22,392 nucleotides of DNA from Chloroflexota bacterium (GCA_021789355.1 JAJYJR010000026.1:1-22392), one strand, 5' to 3'. Positions 7,168 through 14,424 are shown, counted from the first letter of the stretch. Made by a program: numbers and translations. Notes: generated by a model from the sequence alone, not told the origin.

Positions 7168-7439
7168 CAGTAGAGCGCGTCGGTGAAGTCGCGCTCGCGG
7201 AACACCCGCTGCTTCCACGACTTCACGTTGGGCACCGCGTACGGCAGCAGCCGCAGCGAGTAGTACGGCGGCAGGACGGGGATCCCGAGCATGTCTCCGA
7301 GCGTGATGAACATGAACAGGTGCTCCATGTACATCCGCGTGCGGAGCGCCGCCGTGACGTTGCCGTGGGACGCCATGCCGTACATCACGCCTTTGAGCAT
7401 GCCGCCGAATCCGAGCTTCTTGCGTTCCTCGTCTGGCAC
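7167..7439 (-). CDS. Small LGxMLGIP-motif protein, first gene of the ArsA-pair operon
   Basis: A 90-aa protein of unrecognised family. The GTG at 7439 is chosen over a longer frame because GAGGAGG lies five bases upstream of it, while upstream residues are low-complexity and overlap a hairpin. It opens with a charged PDEERKK segment, then a Met-rich, partly hydrophobic region (MLKGVMYGM; LRTRMYMEHLFMFI) and the signature LGDMLGIPVLPPYYSLRLLPYAV (48-70), ending in RVFRERDF. The signature and tail match the last gene of the operon, so they are paralogues. The Met/aromatic-rich helix could contact a membrane or fill the hydrophobic groove of an ArsA/Get3-type dimer. That role is inference. Confidence 0.82.
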   Translation of the reverse strand: MPDEERKKLGFGGMLKGVMYGMASHGNVTAALRTRMYMEHLFMFITLGDMLGIPVLPPYYSLRLLPYAVPNVKSWKQRVFRERDFTDALY

Positions 7440-7444
7440 CAGTT

Positions 7445-7451
7445 CCTCCTC
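7445..7451 (-). promoter_or_regulatory. Strong ribosome binding site deciding the GTG start
   Basis: GAGGAGG on the minus strand, five bases before GTG 7439. It is among the strongest Shine-Dalgarno sequences in the window and fixes the start of the operon's first gene. Confidence 0.75.
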
Positions 7452-7455
7452 AGGG

Positions 7456-7478
7456 GGGACGGGCAGCCTGCCCGTCCC
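7456..7478 (-). other. Perfect 10-bp hairpin just upstream of the operon's ribosome binding site
   Basis: GGGACGGGCA (7456-7465), a 3-nt loop, and TGCCCGTCCC (7469-7478) form a perfect 10-bp stem. It ends four bases before the Shine-Dalgarno sequence of the first operon gene. It could terminate cstA readthrough, stabilise a processed mRNA end, or gate translation. No T-run follows on either strand. Confidence 0.55.
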
Positions 7479-7511
7479 GCGTGCCTTCCGGTCTGCTTGC
7501 GGTCGCAGGGC

Positions 7512-7550
7512 GGTTGCGGCGGATCGGCACACGGCCGACCCGTCGCAACC
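7512..7550 (-). other. Two-tier hairpin directly after cstA
   Basis: An outer stem GGTTGCG (7512-7518) with CGCAACC (7544-7550) encloses a symmetric 5+5-nt internal loop and an inner stem TCGGC (7524-7528) with GCCGA (7534-7538) around a 5-nt loop. It begins six bases after the cstA stop. It is probably a terminator or mRNA-end structure for cstA; there is no T-run. Confidence 0.45.
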
Positions 7551-7556
7551 CACACA

Positions 7557-9326
7557 TCACTTGCGGCCGGCACCTCCCGCCGCAGCGGAGGGACGCGGCT
7601 GTGCTGCCTGCGGCCGCTCGCCGCGCCTCATGCGGAAGTAAGCGCCGTAGCTCGACCAGGTCATGCGCAGACCGAAGTAGAGCAGCAGCAGGCCGAACAC
7701 CACGAAGATGCCGTTGAACGCCAGGGCGACCGAGTGCCATCCGGGCTGGGCAAACGTGGTCCCGGCCTGGGTGAGCGGCTTGTTGGTGGCCACCGCGTTC
7801 ACGAACACGATGATCTCCCAGACCAGCGCCGAGAGCGTGGTCACGATCATGAACGTGGCCGGGATGACGCTGGGCCGCGTGTCACGCCGCACCTTCGCAA
7901 GGTGGATGCTGACGATCATCAGCGCGAGCCCGGCCAGCAGCTGGTTGGAGGCCCCGAAGTAGAGCCAGAGGTTCCACCAGCTGCCGTTGATCGCGAACGC
8001 GACCGGGATCACAAGGCCGACCGCCGTCGCCACGTGCTTGTTGCCGAGGACGGCGAACTGGCCGTCACCGGCGAGCTCGGCCGACACCAGCCGCCAGAAG
8101 CGCGTGACGAGCGCCTGCACCGTCAGCGCGTAGACGACCAGCACCAGGCCAAAGAACGTCGCGAGGATCGCCTTGCCAAGGAACCCGAGCCACGGGTTGG
8201 CGAGGATCCCCGCGCCGCTCACCCAGGCTCCGACCGAGCTGAGGCCCGTGGCCTTGGACGAGAGCACCATGTAGGCGGCGAGCGAGGCCAGCGCGAGCAG
8301 CCCCTCGGTGAGCATCGCGCCGGCGCCAACGGGTCGGGCGTCGGTCTCAACGTCCACCTGTTTCGAGGTGGAGCTGCTGCCGACCAGCGAGTGCCAGCCG
8401 CTGATCGCTCCGCACGCGATCGCGACGAACAGGATCGGCCACAGCGGTCCCGGGTTGAGGCCAGGGTAGAACGTCTTGAACGCGGACTGCTGCAGGTGGA
8501 TCCCGGTGAACGGCGTGATCAGGGAGCTGACCAGGATTACCACGATCGCCGCGAAGGCGGGGAAGAACGCGACGTAGTTGATGGGCTGGATGAAGGTCGG
8601 CAGCGGCAGCACCGACCCCAGGTACAGGATCACGGCCGTCACGATCGCCCAGAAGAGGATCGTGTTGCCGCCGAGGAAGTTGGCGGCGACGTGAAGGACG
8701 CCAACGTCAGTCGCGACCCATATCGAGAGCGCCACCCCGACCAGCGAGAGCAGGGTCACCAGGCCGACGTTCCAGCGCAGCCGGTACAGGAGTCTCCCGG
8801 CGATCACCCCCGTCAGCAGGACCCCCATCGTCGCCCAGAAGACGCCGGGGAAGATGTTGAAGAAGGTCGCGATGAAGAAGATGAACGTCGCCGAGATGAT
8901 CAGCAGGTAGAGGATGATGAACCACAGGAGGGTGGTCCGGCCGCGGGCGCCCATGAAGTCGTAGGTGATGGGGCCGAACGAGCGTCCCTCGTTCCGCAGG
9001 CTCACCATGATCGCGCTGTAGTCCTGGAGCCAACCGATGAAGAAGTTGCCGATGATGATCCAGGCGAGCGCTGGAAGCCAGCCGTACTGGATGGCGATGA
9101 ACGGTCCCAGGATCGGCCCGAGCGCGGCGACGGACTTGAACTGGTAGCCCCAGAGCACGTACTTGCTGACGGGGAAGTACTCCACCCCGTCCATCAGCAT
9201 GTGGGCCGGGGTGGTCCTCCCGGCATCCGGGGCCCACACCGCCCGGTCGTACCAGCGCGAGTACCAGAAGTACGCCACGCCGTACGCGATCAGGGCGAGG
9301 ACGACGAAGAGTGCGGGCGTGTCCAA
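7557..9326 (-). CDS. cstA: CstA-family transporter (carbon starvation protein A)
   Basis: A 589-aa polytopic membrane protein with many hydrophobic segments. Family landmarks are GVEYFPVSKYVLWGYQF (about 47-63), the following LGPILGPFIAIQYG, ISGWHSLVGSSSTSKQ (about 310-325) with GAGAMLTEGLLAL after it, and FGASNQLLAGLAL near the C-terminus. CstA and its relative BtsT in E. coli take up peptides and pyruvate by cation-coupled transport; the substrate here is not determinable. The start is TTG 9326, supported by AAGGGAG about seven bases upstream and by a family-typical N-terminus (MDTPALFVVLALIAYGVAYF). The length is short of E. coli CstA (about 700 aa), as for many shorter homologues. The soluble C-terminus is Ala/Pro/Arg-rich. 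The ArsA-pair operon follows 117 bases downstream on the same strand. Confidence 0.93.
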   Translation of the reverse strand: MDTPALFVVLALIAYGVAYFWYSRWYDRAVWAPDAGRTTPAHMLMDGVEYFPVSKYVLWGYQFKSVAALGPILGPFIAIQYGWLPALAWIIIGNFFIGWLQDYSAIMVSLRNEGRSFGPITYDFMGARGRTTLLWFIILYLLIISATFIFFIATFFNIFPGVFWATMGVLLTGVIAGRLLYRLRWNVGLVTLLSLVGVALSIWVATDVGVLHVAANFLGGNTILFWAIVTAVILYLGSVLPLPTFIQPINYVAFFPAFAAIVVILVSSLITPFTGIHLQQSAFKTFYPGLNPGPLWPILFVAIACGAISGWHSLVGSSSTSKQVDVETDARPVGAGAMLTEGLLALASLAAYMVLSSKATGLSSVGAWVSGAGILANPWLGFLGKAILATFFGLVLVVYALTVQALVTRFWRLVSAELAGDGQFAVLGNKHVATAVGLVIPVAFAINGSWWNLWLYFGASNQLLAGLALMIVSIHLAKVRRDTRPSVIPATFMIVTTLSALVWEIIVFVNAVATNKPLTQAGTTFAQPGWHSVALAFNGIFVVFGLLLLYFGLRMTWSSYGAYFRMRRGERPQAAQPRPSAAAGGAGRK

Positions 9327-9654
9327 GCGTGACTCCCTTCCATCAGGCCCCGGAACAAGCCAGCGGACCGTGCAGCCCGCCGACTGGACGCGGTCTTCTC
9401 ACGCCCCCGGTTCCAAGGGTCACGAGGTCGCGGACACCAGCCGCAGGGGGGACCGCATGGTCCCGGGCGGCGAGCTGGTCACTGAACGACGGAAATGGTC
9501 GTGCCGCCGCACCTCCTCGCCCGGAAGCCGACCCCGGGACGCCCACGCGACCTCGGCGGTCGCACGGCCGGCGGCTCCACGTGAGCTACTGTTAGCGTGT
9601 TGGCGGGCAAGAGCAATAACAGAAGCATTACAAACGCGGAAGGGGCGGTCACGA
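9327..9654. other. Divergent intergenic region between cstA and a membrane-anchored unknown
   Basis: A 328-base stretch with no convincing gene; the frames here do not resemble proteins. It must hold the cstA leader and promoter (-) and the promoter of the gene at 9655 (+). The segment around 9590-9645 is AT-richer than its surroundings, and TGTTAGCGT is a weak extended -10 candidate for the plus strand. GGAAGGGG lies about nine bases before GTG 9655. Confidence 0.4.
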
Positions 9655-10299
9655 GTGGATAGCGCCACGCTGGTCGTCGTCATGCTGGCGGTGCTGCTGG
9701 TCGGCGGCTACGCGGTCGGCGGGGTGCTCAACGCGCGACGTATGCAGGCACTCGCAGTCGGACTCCGGGAGGCGCTCTCCGGCCCCGGTGGCCCCGCAAA
9801 GGTCCGGCGGCTCGGGCGCAGCATCGTCCGTGTCGAGGCCGAGCGTCCCGTGCGAGGCGCCGGCCGGGTCATCGCGACGGTGCTCCTGGCGCCCCGCGAG
9901 GCGCTGCTGGTGTGGGTGCTCTGGGCGTTGCAGGGACGTGGCGACCTGCTCGACATCAAGGCGGAACTCGACGGCCCACCGGTCGGGGCGGGGCTGCTGG
10001 CCGACCCGCGGCACCGGACCGGGCGTGCGGCGCTGCGCGCGGCCATGGCCGCGGGCGGGACGCGCGGCGATGCCGGGGCAGGCGGGCTCGCCGTTGCCGC
10101 CTATGACGCCGAGGGGATGACGGCCATGAGCCAGCTTGCCGCGGTGGCCGCGGGCGTGGGGGACGTGGTGCTGCTGGAGCTGAGGGGCGCCCAGCCGCGC
10201 CTGACGCTGCTGGTATCGCTCCGACACGCTCCGGCGTCGCTGCCATCGCTGAGAGCGGCGCTGCAGCGCCTGGTCGACCGGGTCAGCCGGGATGGGTGA
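9655..10299 (+). CDS. Membrane-anchored hypothetical protein, one N-terminal helix
   Basis: A 214-aa protein from GTG 9655, preceded by GGAAGGGG; the frame is open further upstream but codes for nothing protein-like there. Residues 5-24 (TLVVVMLAVLLVGGYAVGGV) form one transmembrane helix, followed by a basic NARRMQ segment, giving an N-out, C-in topology. The rest is soluble and Ala/Arg/Leu-rich with alternating strands and helices (SIVRVEAERP, VIATVLLAPREALLVWVLWALQG, VVLLELRG, LTLLVSLRHAP). The helix-rich tail is SLRAALQRLVDRVS. I do not recognise the family. A hairpin follows 18 bases past the stop, separating it from the next gene. Confidence 0.7.
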   Translation: MDSATLVVVMLAVLLVGGYAVGGVLNARRMQALAVGLREALSGPGGPAKVRRLGRSIVRVEAERPVRGAGRVIATVLLAPREALLVWVLWALQGRGDLLDIKAELDGPPVGAGLLADPRHRTGRAALRAAMAAGGTRGDAGAGGLAVAAYDAEGMTAMSQLAAVAAGVGDVVLLELRGAQPRLTLLVSLRHAPASLPSLRAALQRLVDRVSRDG

Positions 10300-10316
10300 G
10301 GAGGGCCGGACGGCTC

Positions 10317-10337
10317 GGCAGGCGGTTCCGGCCTGCC
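10317..10337 (+). terminator. Hairpin after the membrane-anchored gene
   Basis: GGCAGGC (10317-10323), a 7-nt loop and GCCTGCC (10331-10337) form a perfect 7-bp stem 18 bases past the stop at 10299. There is no T-run. It lies 46 bases before the next start codon. Confidence 0.4.
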
Positions 10338-10383
10338 GTGGTACGGTGCGGTCGGGACATCGACGTGACATGGAGGGCACCGC

Positions 10384-10749
10384 ATGGCGGGGAATCCGGT
10401 GACGGCGGCCTACTACTACCGGGTGCGCTGGGGGCACCACGACGAGTGGGTCGAGCTGTTCCTCCGCAACCACTGGCCGATCCTCCGCGAGCAGCAACGC
10501 GGCGGCCGGATCCTGGACGTGCGCCTGTACCAGCCGCGCTTCCATGGCGACGGCCGCGCGGACTGGGACCTGATGGTCACGATCACCTATCGCGACTGGG
10601 CCGCGATGGAGGAGCACTCGGAGCCCGAGATCGCCAGGCGTCTCTACCCGGACCAGGAGGCGTTCCGCGCGGACGAACAGCGGCGCTTCGAGTTGCTCGA
10701 GGCCCACTGGGACGTGCCGCTCGAGGAACGGCCTCTCCCGCAGGCGTAG
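10384..10749 (+). CDS. Hypothetical protein, probable dimeric alpha/beta-barrel (ferredoxin-like) fold
   Basis: A 121-aa protein with ATG 10384 preceded by GGAGGG at a good distance. The layout is strand (TAAYYYRVRWGHH), amphipathic helix (DEWVELFLRNHWPILREQQ), strand (ILDVRLYQPRF), strand (DWDLMVTITYRDWAAMEEHSEPEIAR), then a helix rich in Glu/Arg. That is the pattern of EthD/NIPSNAP/ABM-type dimeric barrels. No catalytic residues can be named. The next gene belongs to the same fold class and lies 63 bases downstream, so the two may be functionally linked. Confidence 0.72.
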   Translation: MAGNPVTAAYYYRVRWGHHDEWVELFLRNHWPILREQQRGGRILDVRLYQPRFHGDGRADWDLMVTITYRDWAAMEEHSEPEIARRLYPDQEAFRADEQRRFELLEAHWDVPLEERPLPQA

Positions 10750-10812
10750 CCGTCGACGACACGCGTCGCCGCCGTCGACGCCGGTCGCCGCGATCTTCGG
10801 AGAGGACGCCAG

Positions 10813-11121
10813 ATGCACGTCACGATCGTCCACGTCCACGTACGACCCGAACACGTGGAGGAGTTCATCGCCGTGACCCGGGCCAACCACGAAGGCTCGA
10901 TCCGGGAGCCGGGCAACCGGCGGTTCGACATCCTGCAGTCGGTCGACGATCCCACGCGCTTCGTCTTCTACGAGGCGTACGTCGATGCCGCCGCCGCGCA
11001 GGCGCACCGGGAGACGCCCCACTACCTGGCGTGGCGCGACACCGTGGCGGACTGGATGGTCGAGCCGCGCCAGGGGGTCCGTTACGCAGGGCTGCTGCCC
11101 GAGGTCGGGCCGGAGGCCTGA
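10813..11121 (+). CDS. LsrG-like antibiotic biosynthesis monooxygenase (ABM) domain protein
   Basis: A 102-aa protein, the usual ABM size, with GGAGAGG eight bases before the ATG. The sequence runs close to E. coli LsrG: MHVTIVHVHVRPEHVEEFI, then ANHEGSIREPGNRRFDILQ, TRFVFYEAYVD, HRETPHYLAW and PRQGVRYAGLLP all have direct counterparts. LsrG isomerises the phosphorylated AI-2 signal breakdown product P-HPD. No other lsr gene is nearby, and ABM proteins of this type also include quinol monooxygenases, so AI-2 processing is only a possibility. The 3' end overlaps the convergent YkoP-like gene by 40 bases. Confidence 0.85.
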   Translation: MHVTIVHVHVRPEHVEEFIAVTRANHEGSIREPGNRRFDILQSVDDPTRFVFYEAYVDAAAAQAHRETPHYLAWRDTVADWMVEPRQGVRYAGLLPEVGPEA

Positions 11122-11714
11122 TCGGTCGAGCCCGCGGCCGGGGCCCCGGGAGGGCCGTAGCGTCCCCGCAGCGCGCGCGCCGACAGCCACGCGTCCACCG
11201 AGCTCAGCGGGCCGCGGCCGTGCCGCAGCCGCTCGCGCCCTGACGGCGACCAGTGGACCAGGAGCCAGCGGAAGTACCAGTCCTGCACGCGGCGCCAGGG
11301 GGTCCGCGCCCGAGGGCGCAGCTCCCAGCGCTCGCGTGACGCGAGCCGTGCGGTGATCCCGACCGCGTGGAGCGCCACCGGGCGCCGCTCGGGCGGGCGG
11401 CTCGTCGACCACGCGGCGAGCGCGCGCAGGTCGGCCCGAGCCTCGCGGTAGGCTGCCGCGAGTCCGGCCCCGGCCTCGAGCTCGCGGACCCGAGCGTTCA
11501 GCAGGTGCACCTCGCCGACCAGGTCGCCCGGCCGGACGACCGTAGCGTCTGCGAGCGCGACCTCGCGTCCGTGATGCCTGGCGATCTCGAGCCCCAGGAT
11601 CCCGTCGCGCCGCATCGGCCGGATCCTTCGCCGTCGCCGATCGAACTCCTCCCAGGCCACGAGGATCGGGTCGAGGATGCCGGGCGGTGCCGCGCGGTCG
11701 GAGTCGGCCGGCAT
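11082..11714 (-). CDS. YkoP-like domain protein
   Basis: A 210-aa soluble protein starting two bases after the MFS stop. Residues 12-75 contain the segments RRDGILGLEIARHHG, VALADATVVRPGDLVGEVHLLNARV. These match what I recall of the YkoP-like domain, where a 'Y-x-G ... L-x-DG ... GD-x-V-x-x-LHLxN' pattern is typical; this copy has H-H-G and D-A. The middle is helical (AAAYREARADLRALAAW), followed by the strand VALHAVGITARLA and an aromatic segment WRRVQDWYFRWLLVHW (140-155), then a basic tail. The biochemical function of YkoP proteins is not established. The tight spacing to the MFS gene implies cotranscription. The family assignment is from memory of the motif only. Confidence 0.68.
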   Translation of the reverse strand: MPADSDRAAPPGILDPILVAWEEFDRRRRRIRPMRRDGILGLEIARHHGREVALADATVVRPGDLVGEVHLLNARVRELEAGAGLAAAYREARADLRALAAWSTSRPPERRPVALHAVGITARLASRERWELRPRARTPWRRVQDWYFRWLLVHWSPSGRERLRHGRGPLSSVDAWLSARALRGRYGPPGAPAAGSTDQASGPTSGSSPA

Positions 11715-11716
11715 CG

Positions 11717-13000
11717 CTACGCCGGGTCCGGCATGACGGCCGGTTCGTGGACGTGCGTCACGGCCCACGCGCCGATCGCGAACTCGATTGCCGCCAGCCC
11801 GAAGACGGCGCGGTAGCCAGCCCCGTAGCGCATGCCGTTGATGAGGTCCGCCACGGGCCCACCCACCGCCACTGCCAGCACCGCGGAGGCGGCCGTCACC
11901 GTGTTGGACAGGCCGAGGTAGCGCCCGGCCTCGCCGGGGGGCGCCACGTCGGTGAGCAGGGCCCAGTCCGCCGAGAGGAAGATGCCCATCGCCAGCCCGA
12001 ACGGGATCGCGATCACGAACAGCGAGACGTACGAGGGCGCGACGGCGAACGCCACGGAGCCCACCGCGCCGGAGACGGCGCTCAGGGCCACGGTGCGAAC
12101 GCGCCCCCACCGTGCGGTCATGGCGCCGCCGGGGATGGCCGCGACCAGCGCGACCAGCACGACGGCACCCGCCAGCGGCGCGACGAGGGTGCCCGCCTGG
12201 TTGCCGAGCCCGATCGAGTCCTCCAGGTAGTAGTAGACGAACGGCTGCAGCGTGCCGGCGGCCATGAGGATCGCGAGCCTCGAGCCCAGCAGCCACAGGT
12301 AATCGCGTTGCTCGAGGACGTCCCGTCCCCACACCTCGAGCACCGTGGTCCGCACGGCCCTGCGCCACCGCGCCGGATCCAGGAACCTCCCCGTTCCGGC
12401 CGCGTGCCAGCGGAGGCGGGGCAGGTGCGGCTCGCCGGATCGGCCATCCCGTTCGTCGACGCCGGCGACCGTGATCAGCGTGCCGAACCCGAGACTGGCC
12501 GCGGTGAAGACGACCGCCAGCCCTACGTGCCCGGCGACGACGAGGACCCCGGCAATCGCCACGCCGACGACCTGGCCGGCCATCTGCGCGCCTCCCAGGA
12601 ACCCGGAGGCGAGCCCGCGGCGCCCGCGGGGCACGAGGTCGGGCAACAACCCCTGGTACGGGCCCTGGGCCGTGTTCGACGCGACCTCGATGCACAGCAT
12701 CACCACCAGGATGGCCCAATACGAGCCCGACATGGCGAGCACGATGAGCAGGACCAGCTGGACAGCCACGCCGATCACCATCAGCGGGCGGCGGCGGCCC
12801 CAGGGCGTGACCAGCCGGTCGCTGGCGGAGCCCGAGACGGGCTGGACGACGATCGCAACGATCGCCTGCAGGCCGGCGATCAGCGAGAGCGCGGAGGTCT
12901 TGATCGCTGCCGGCACGAGCTGCTCGACCAGCCTGGGCAGGACGATGGTCGTCAGCGAGCCCCAGGTGACCGAGAGGCCGAAGTAGTACGCGGTGAGCAC
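11717..13000 (-). CDS. Major facilitator superfamily transporter
   Basis: A 427-aa protein with about 12 hydrophobic helices. The loop between helices 2 and 3 carries GSASDRLVTPWGRRRPL (about 56-72), the MFS motif A (G-x-x-x-D-R-x-G-R-R-x); a related GGAMTARWGRVR occurs in the second half. The central cytoplasmic loop (about 195-235) is polar. The reading frame is open upstream without any ATG, GTG or TTG, so GTG 13000 is the first possible start. This gives a short N-terminus beginning within helix 1, and a CTG start a few codons earlier (reading LRWLSVL) cannot be excluded. The substrate is unknown; drug- or sugar-type efflux are options. It is cotranscribed with the YkoP-like gene. Confidence 0.88.
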   Translation of the reverse strand: MLTAYYFGLSVTWGSLTTIVLPRLVEQLVPAAIKTSALSLIAGLQAIVAIVVQPVSGSASDRLVTPWGRRRPLMVIGVAVQLVLLIVLAMSGSYWAILVVMLCIEVASNTAQGPYQGLLPDLVPRGRRGLASGFLGGAQMAGQVVGVAIAGVLVVAGHVGLAVVFTAASLGFGTLITVAGVDERDGRSGEPHLPRLRWHAAGTGRFLDPARWRRAVRTTVLEVWGRDVLEQRDYLWLLGSRLAILMAAGTLQPFVYYYLEDSIGLGNQAGTLVAPLAGAVVLVALVAAIPGGAMTARWGRVRTVALSAVSGAVGSVAFAVAPSYVSLFVIAIPFGLAMGIFLSADWALLTDVAPPGEAGRYLGLSNTVTAASAVLAVAVGGPVADLINGMRYGAGYRAVFGLAAIEFAIGAWAVTHVHEPAVMPDPA

Positions 13001-13153
13001 GGACAGCCACCGAAGCCCGGCGCCCTCCTCACCGGATTGTCCTTCGATCGTGCGGACGTGCTCGCCCTGCAGCGTGCTCGTCTCCCTCCGGGCCGTCGGT
13101 CCCGGCCGTCACCACGGCGTGGCCGGGCCACCGATTTCCGGTCCCGATTTCGC

Positions 13154-13159
13154 ACTATA
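13154..13159 (-). promoter_or_regulatory. -10 element and leader of the MFS/YkoP operon
   Basis: TATAGT on the minus strand matches five of six bases of the -10 consensus and stands out in this G+C-rich gap. Its -35 is poor. Transcription from about 13147 would give a leader of about 147 bases. The leader contains an inverted repeat, CCCGGCC at 13101-13107 with GGCCGGG at 13121-13127, that could fold in the mRNA. A CCGATTT direct repeat (near 13131 and 13144) lies close to the start site and could be an operator half-site pair. Confidence 0.4.
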
Positions 13160-13232
13160 CGCGACTCCGATCCGGGCGCGACCACGCCCGGCGGAGCGGT
13201 CAACCACCGCTGGTGGCGTGCATGATCGACTC

Positions 13233-13829
13233 TCAGCCGGCGAAGCCGGGTTCCGCGACGTGCGCGGCTCGGAACCCGAAGAGCCGCGTGCCCGCCCGGC
13301 GCCATGCGTCGCCCGCCAGCCCGGCCTTCCGACAGACCGCGTCGAGGGTGGTCGTTTCGTCCCAGCCGTACTCCTCGGCGACCTGCGGCAGCAGCAGCGC
13401 GCGCCGGCCCGATCGTTCGACGATGATCCCCTGCGACTTTGCGTCGAAGGCCTGGGGACCTGGCAGTTCGAACGGCGGCGCCAGCACGGAGACCTCGATC
13501 CGGATCGCCGGGAGCTCCTCGTCAGCGACGGGCATGAAGCGCGGATCCTCGAGCGGCACGATCGCACCGGCGATCAGCACGTTCCTCCAGAGGGGACGCT
13601 CGAACTCCAGGTTGCCCATGCAGCCGCGCAGCTCGCCGTGCTCGTGGAGCGTGACGAACGCTGCCGCCGGCGCCAGCAGCACGGGCGGCAGGGCCGCCGG
13701 GTCGACGGCGGGAGGCGGCTGGCGGTGGATCGCGGCCACGACCGCGTCCCGGGCCAGCCGGAGCAGCGCCGCGCTGGCATCCGCGTCCAGATCCGGCGCG
13801 TCCGACGCGTTGACTTCCTCGGATGGCAC
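13233..13829 (-). CDS. AMMECR1-domain protein (AmmeMemoRadiSam system protein A type)
   Basis: A 198-aa protein, typical of the bacterial/archaeal family. Landmarks are FVTLHEHGELRGCMGNLE (58-75, with the LRGC motif), the IVPLEDPRFMPVADEEL segment, IRIEVSVLAPPFEL (109-122), KSQGIIVERSGRRALLLPQVAEEYGWD and a C-terminal LFGFRA. In many genomes this protein is encoded with a Memo-like protein and a radical SAM enzyme; neither is visible here, so it is a stand-alone copy within this window. The role of AMMECR1 is not established biochemically. The start at GTG 13829 has AGAGGG a few bases upstream. The marR gene lies 154 bases upstream on the same strand. Confidence 0.92.
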   Translation of the reverse strand: MPSEEVNASDAPDLDADASAALLRLARDAVVAAIHRQPPPAVDPAALPPVLLAPAAAFVTLHEHGELRGCMGNLEFERPLWRNVLIAGAIVPLEDPRFMPVADEELPAIRIEVSVLAPPFELPGPQAFDAKSQGIIVERSGRRALLLPQVAEEYGWDETTTLDAVCRKAGLAGDAWRRAGTRLFGFRAAHVAEPGFAG

Positions 13830-13983
13830 GGTTCCCTCTCATAACGCCGGGCCGGGCCCGTCCGCAGGCCACCCCGGCGGCATGACGCGCTCGCGCCAGT
13901 GACCACGCTTGCGCCCGTGTTGATGCTCGTCCGCGGACACCGCGCGGCGAAGGTCCGGGCGGCCCCTCGTGGGCGTCCGATGG

Positions 13984-14424
13984 TCAGGTCGCCCCTGCCG
14001 CCCCATCCTCTGCCGGCTCGTCGCCCGCCAGGATCAGCCGGCGGAGATCCGCAAGCACGTCCACGATCGCCCACTGCCGCTCCGGGTCGAGCTCCTCGAC
14101 CAGGACCCGAAGCCATGCCATGGCCGCCCACTGAGCCTGGTCGAGCTGTCCCGTCCCGGTGGCGCTCAGGGTGAGCCGGATCCGCCGGCGCTCGGCCGGG
14201 TCGGTGCCCCGCACCACCAGGACCTGGCGGACGAGCCGGCTCACCAGCTCGGAGGCCGCGGGCACGGAGGTCCCGAGGTGATCCGCGATCTCGGACAGGC
14301 CGCTGCCCGGGTGGCGTCGGAGGTAGAGGAGCGCCCGGAACTGCGCAACGGACATGCCCGCCGGCCGACCCTCGCGCATGCGCCCCCGGTTCGCGAGCGT
14401 GCCCGTGGGACTCGCCGGTACCAT
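13984..14424 (-). CDS. MarR-family transcriptional regulator
   Basis: A 146-aa protein. The winged helix is clear: GMSVAQFRALLYLRRHPGS (23-41), helix-turn-helix LSEIADHLGTSVPAASELVSRLVRQ (43-67), wing TDPAERRRIRLTLSATG (74-90), then C-terminal dimerisation helices. A stop lies three codons before ATG 14424, so it cannot be longer in this frame. The N-terminal dimerisation helix is shorter than usual for MarR proteins. It is divergent from an ABC exporter 153 bases away, a common arrangement in which MarR represses the exporter and itself until a ligand binds. A nested inverted repeat in the gap is a candidate operator. Confidence 0.88.
   Translation of the reverse strand: MVPASPTGTLANRGRMREGRPAGMSVAQFRALLYLRRHPGSGLSEIADHLGTSVPAASELVSRLVRQVLVVRGTDPAERRRIRLTLSATGTGQLDQAQWAAMAWLRVLVEELDPERQWAIVDVLADLRRLILAGDEPAEDGAAGAT

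Noticed and set aside
7005..9332. Long plus-strand open frame (775 codons) opposite cstA
   Set aside because: It is antisense to an unmistakable CstA sequence; the translation is low-complexity Arg/Glu/His/Asp.
9649..11412. 587-codon minus-strand frame over 9649-11412
   Set aside because: The translation lacks any domain and lies opposite three plus-strand genes with ribosome sites and recognisable folds.
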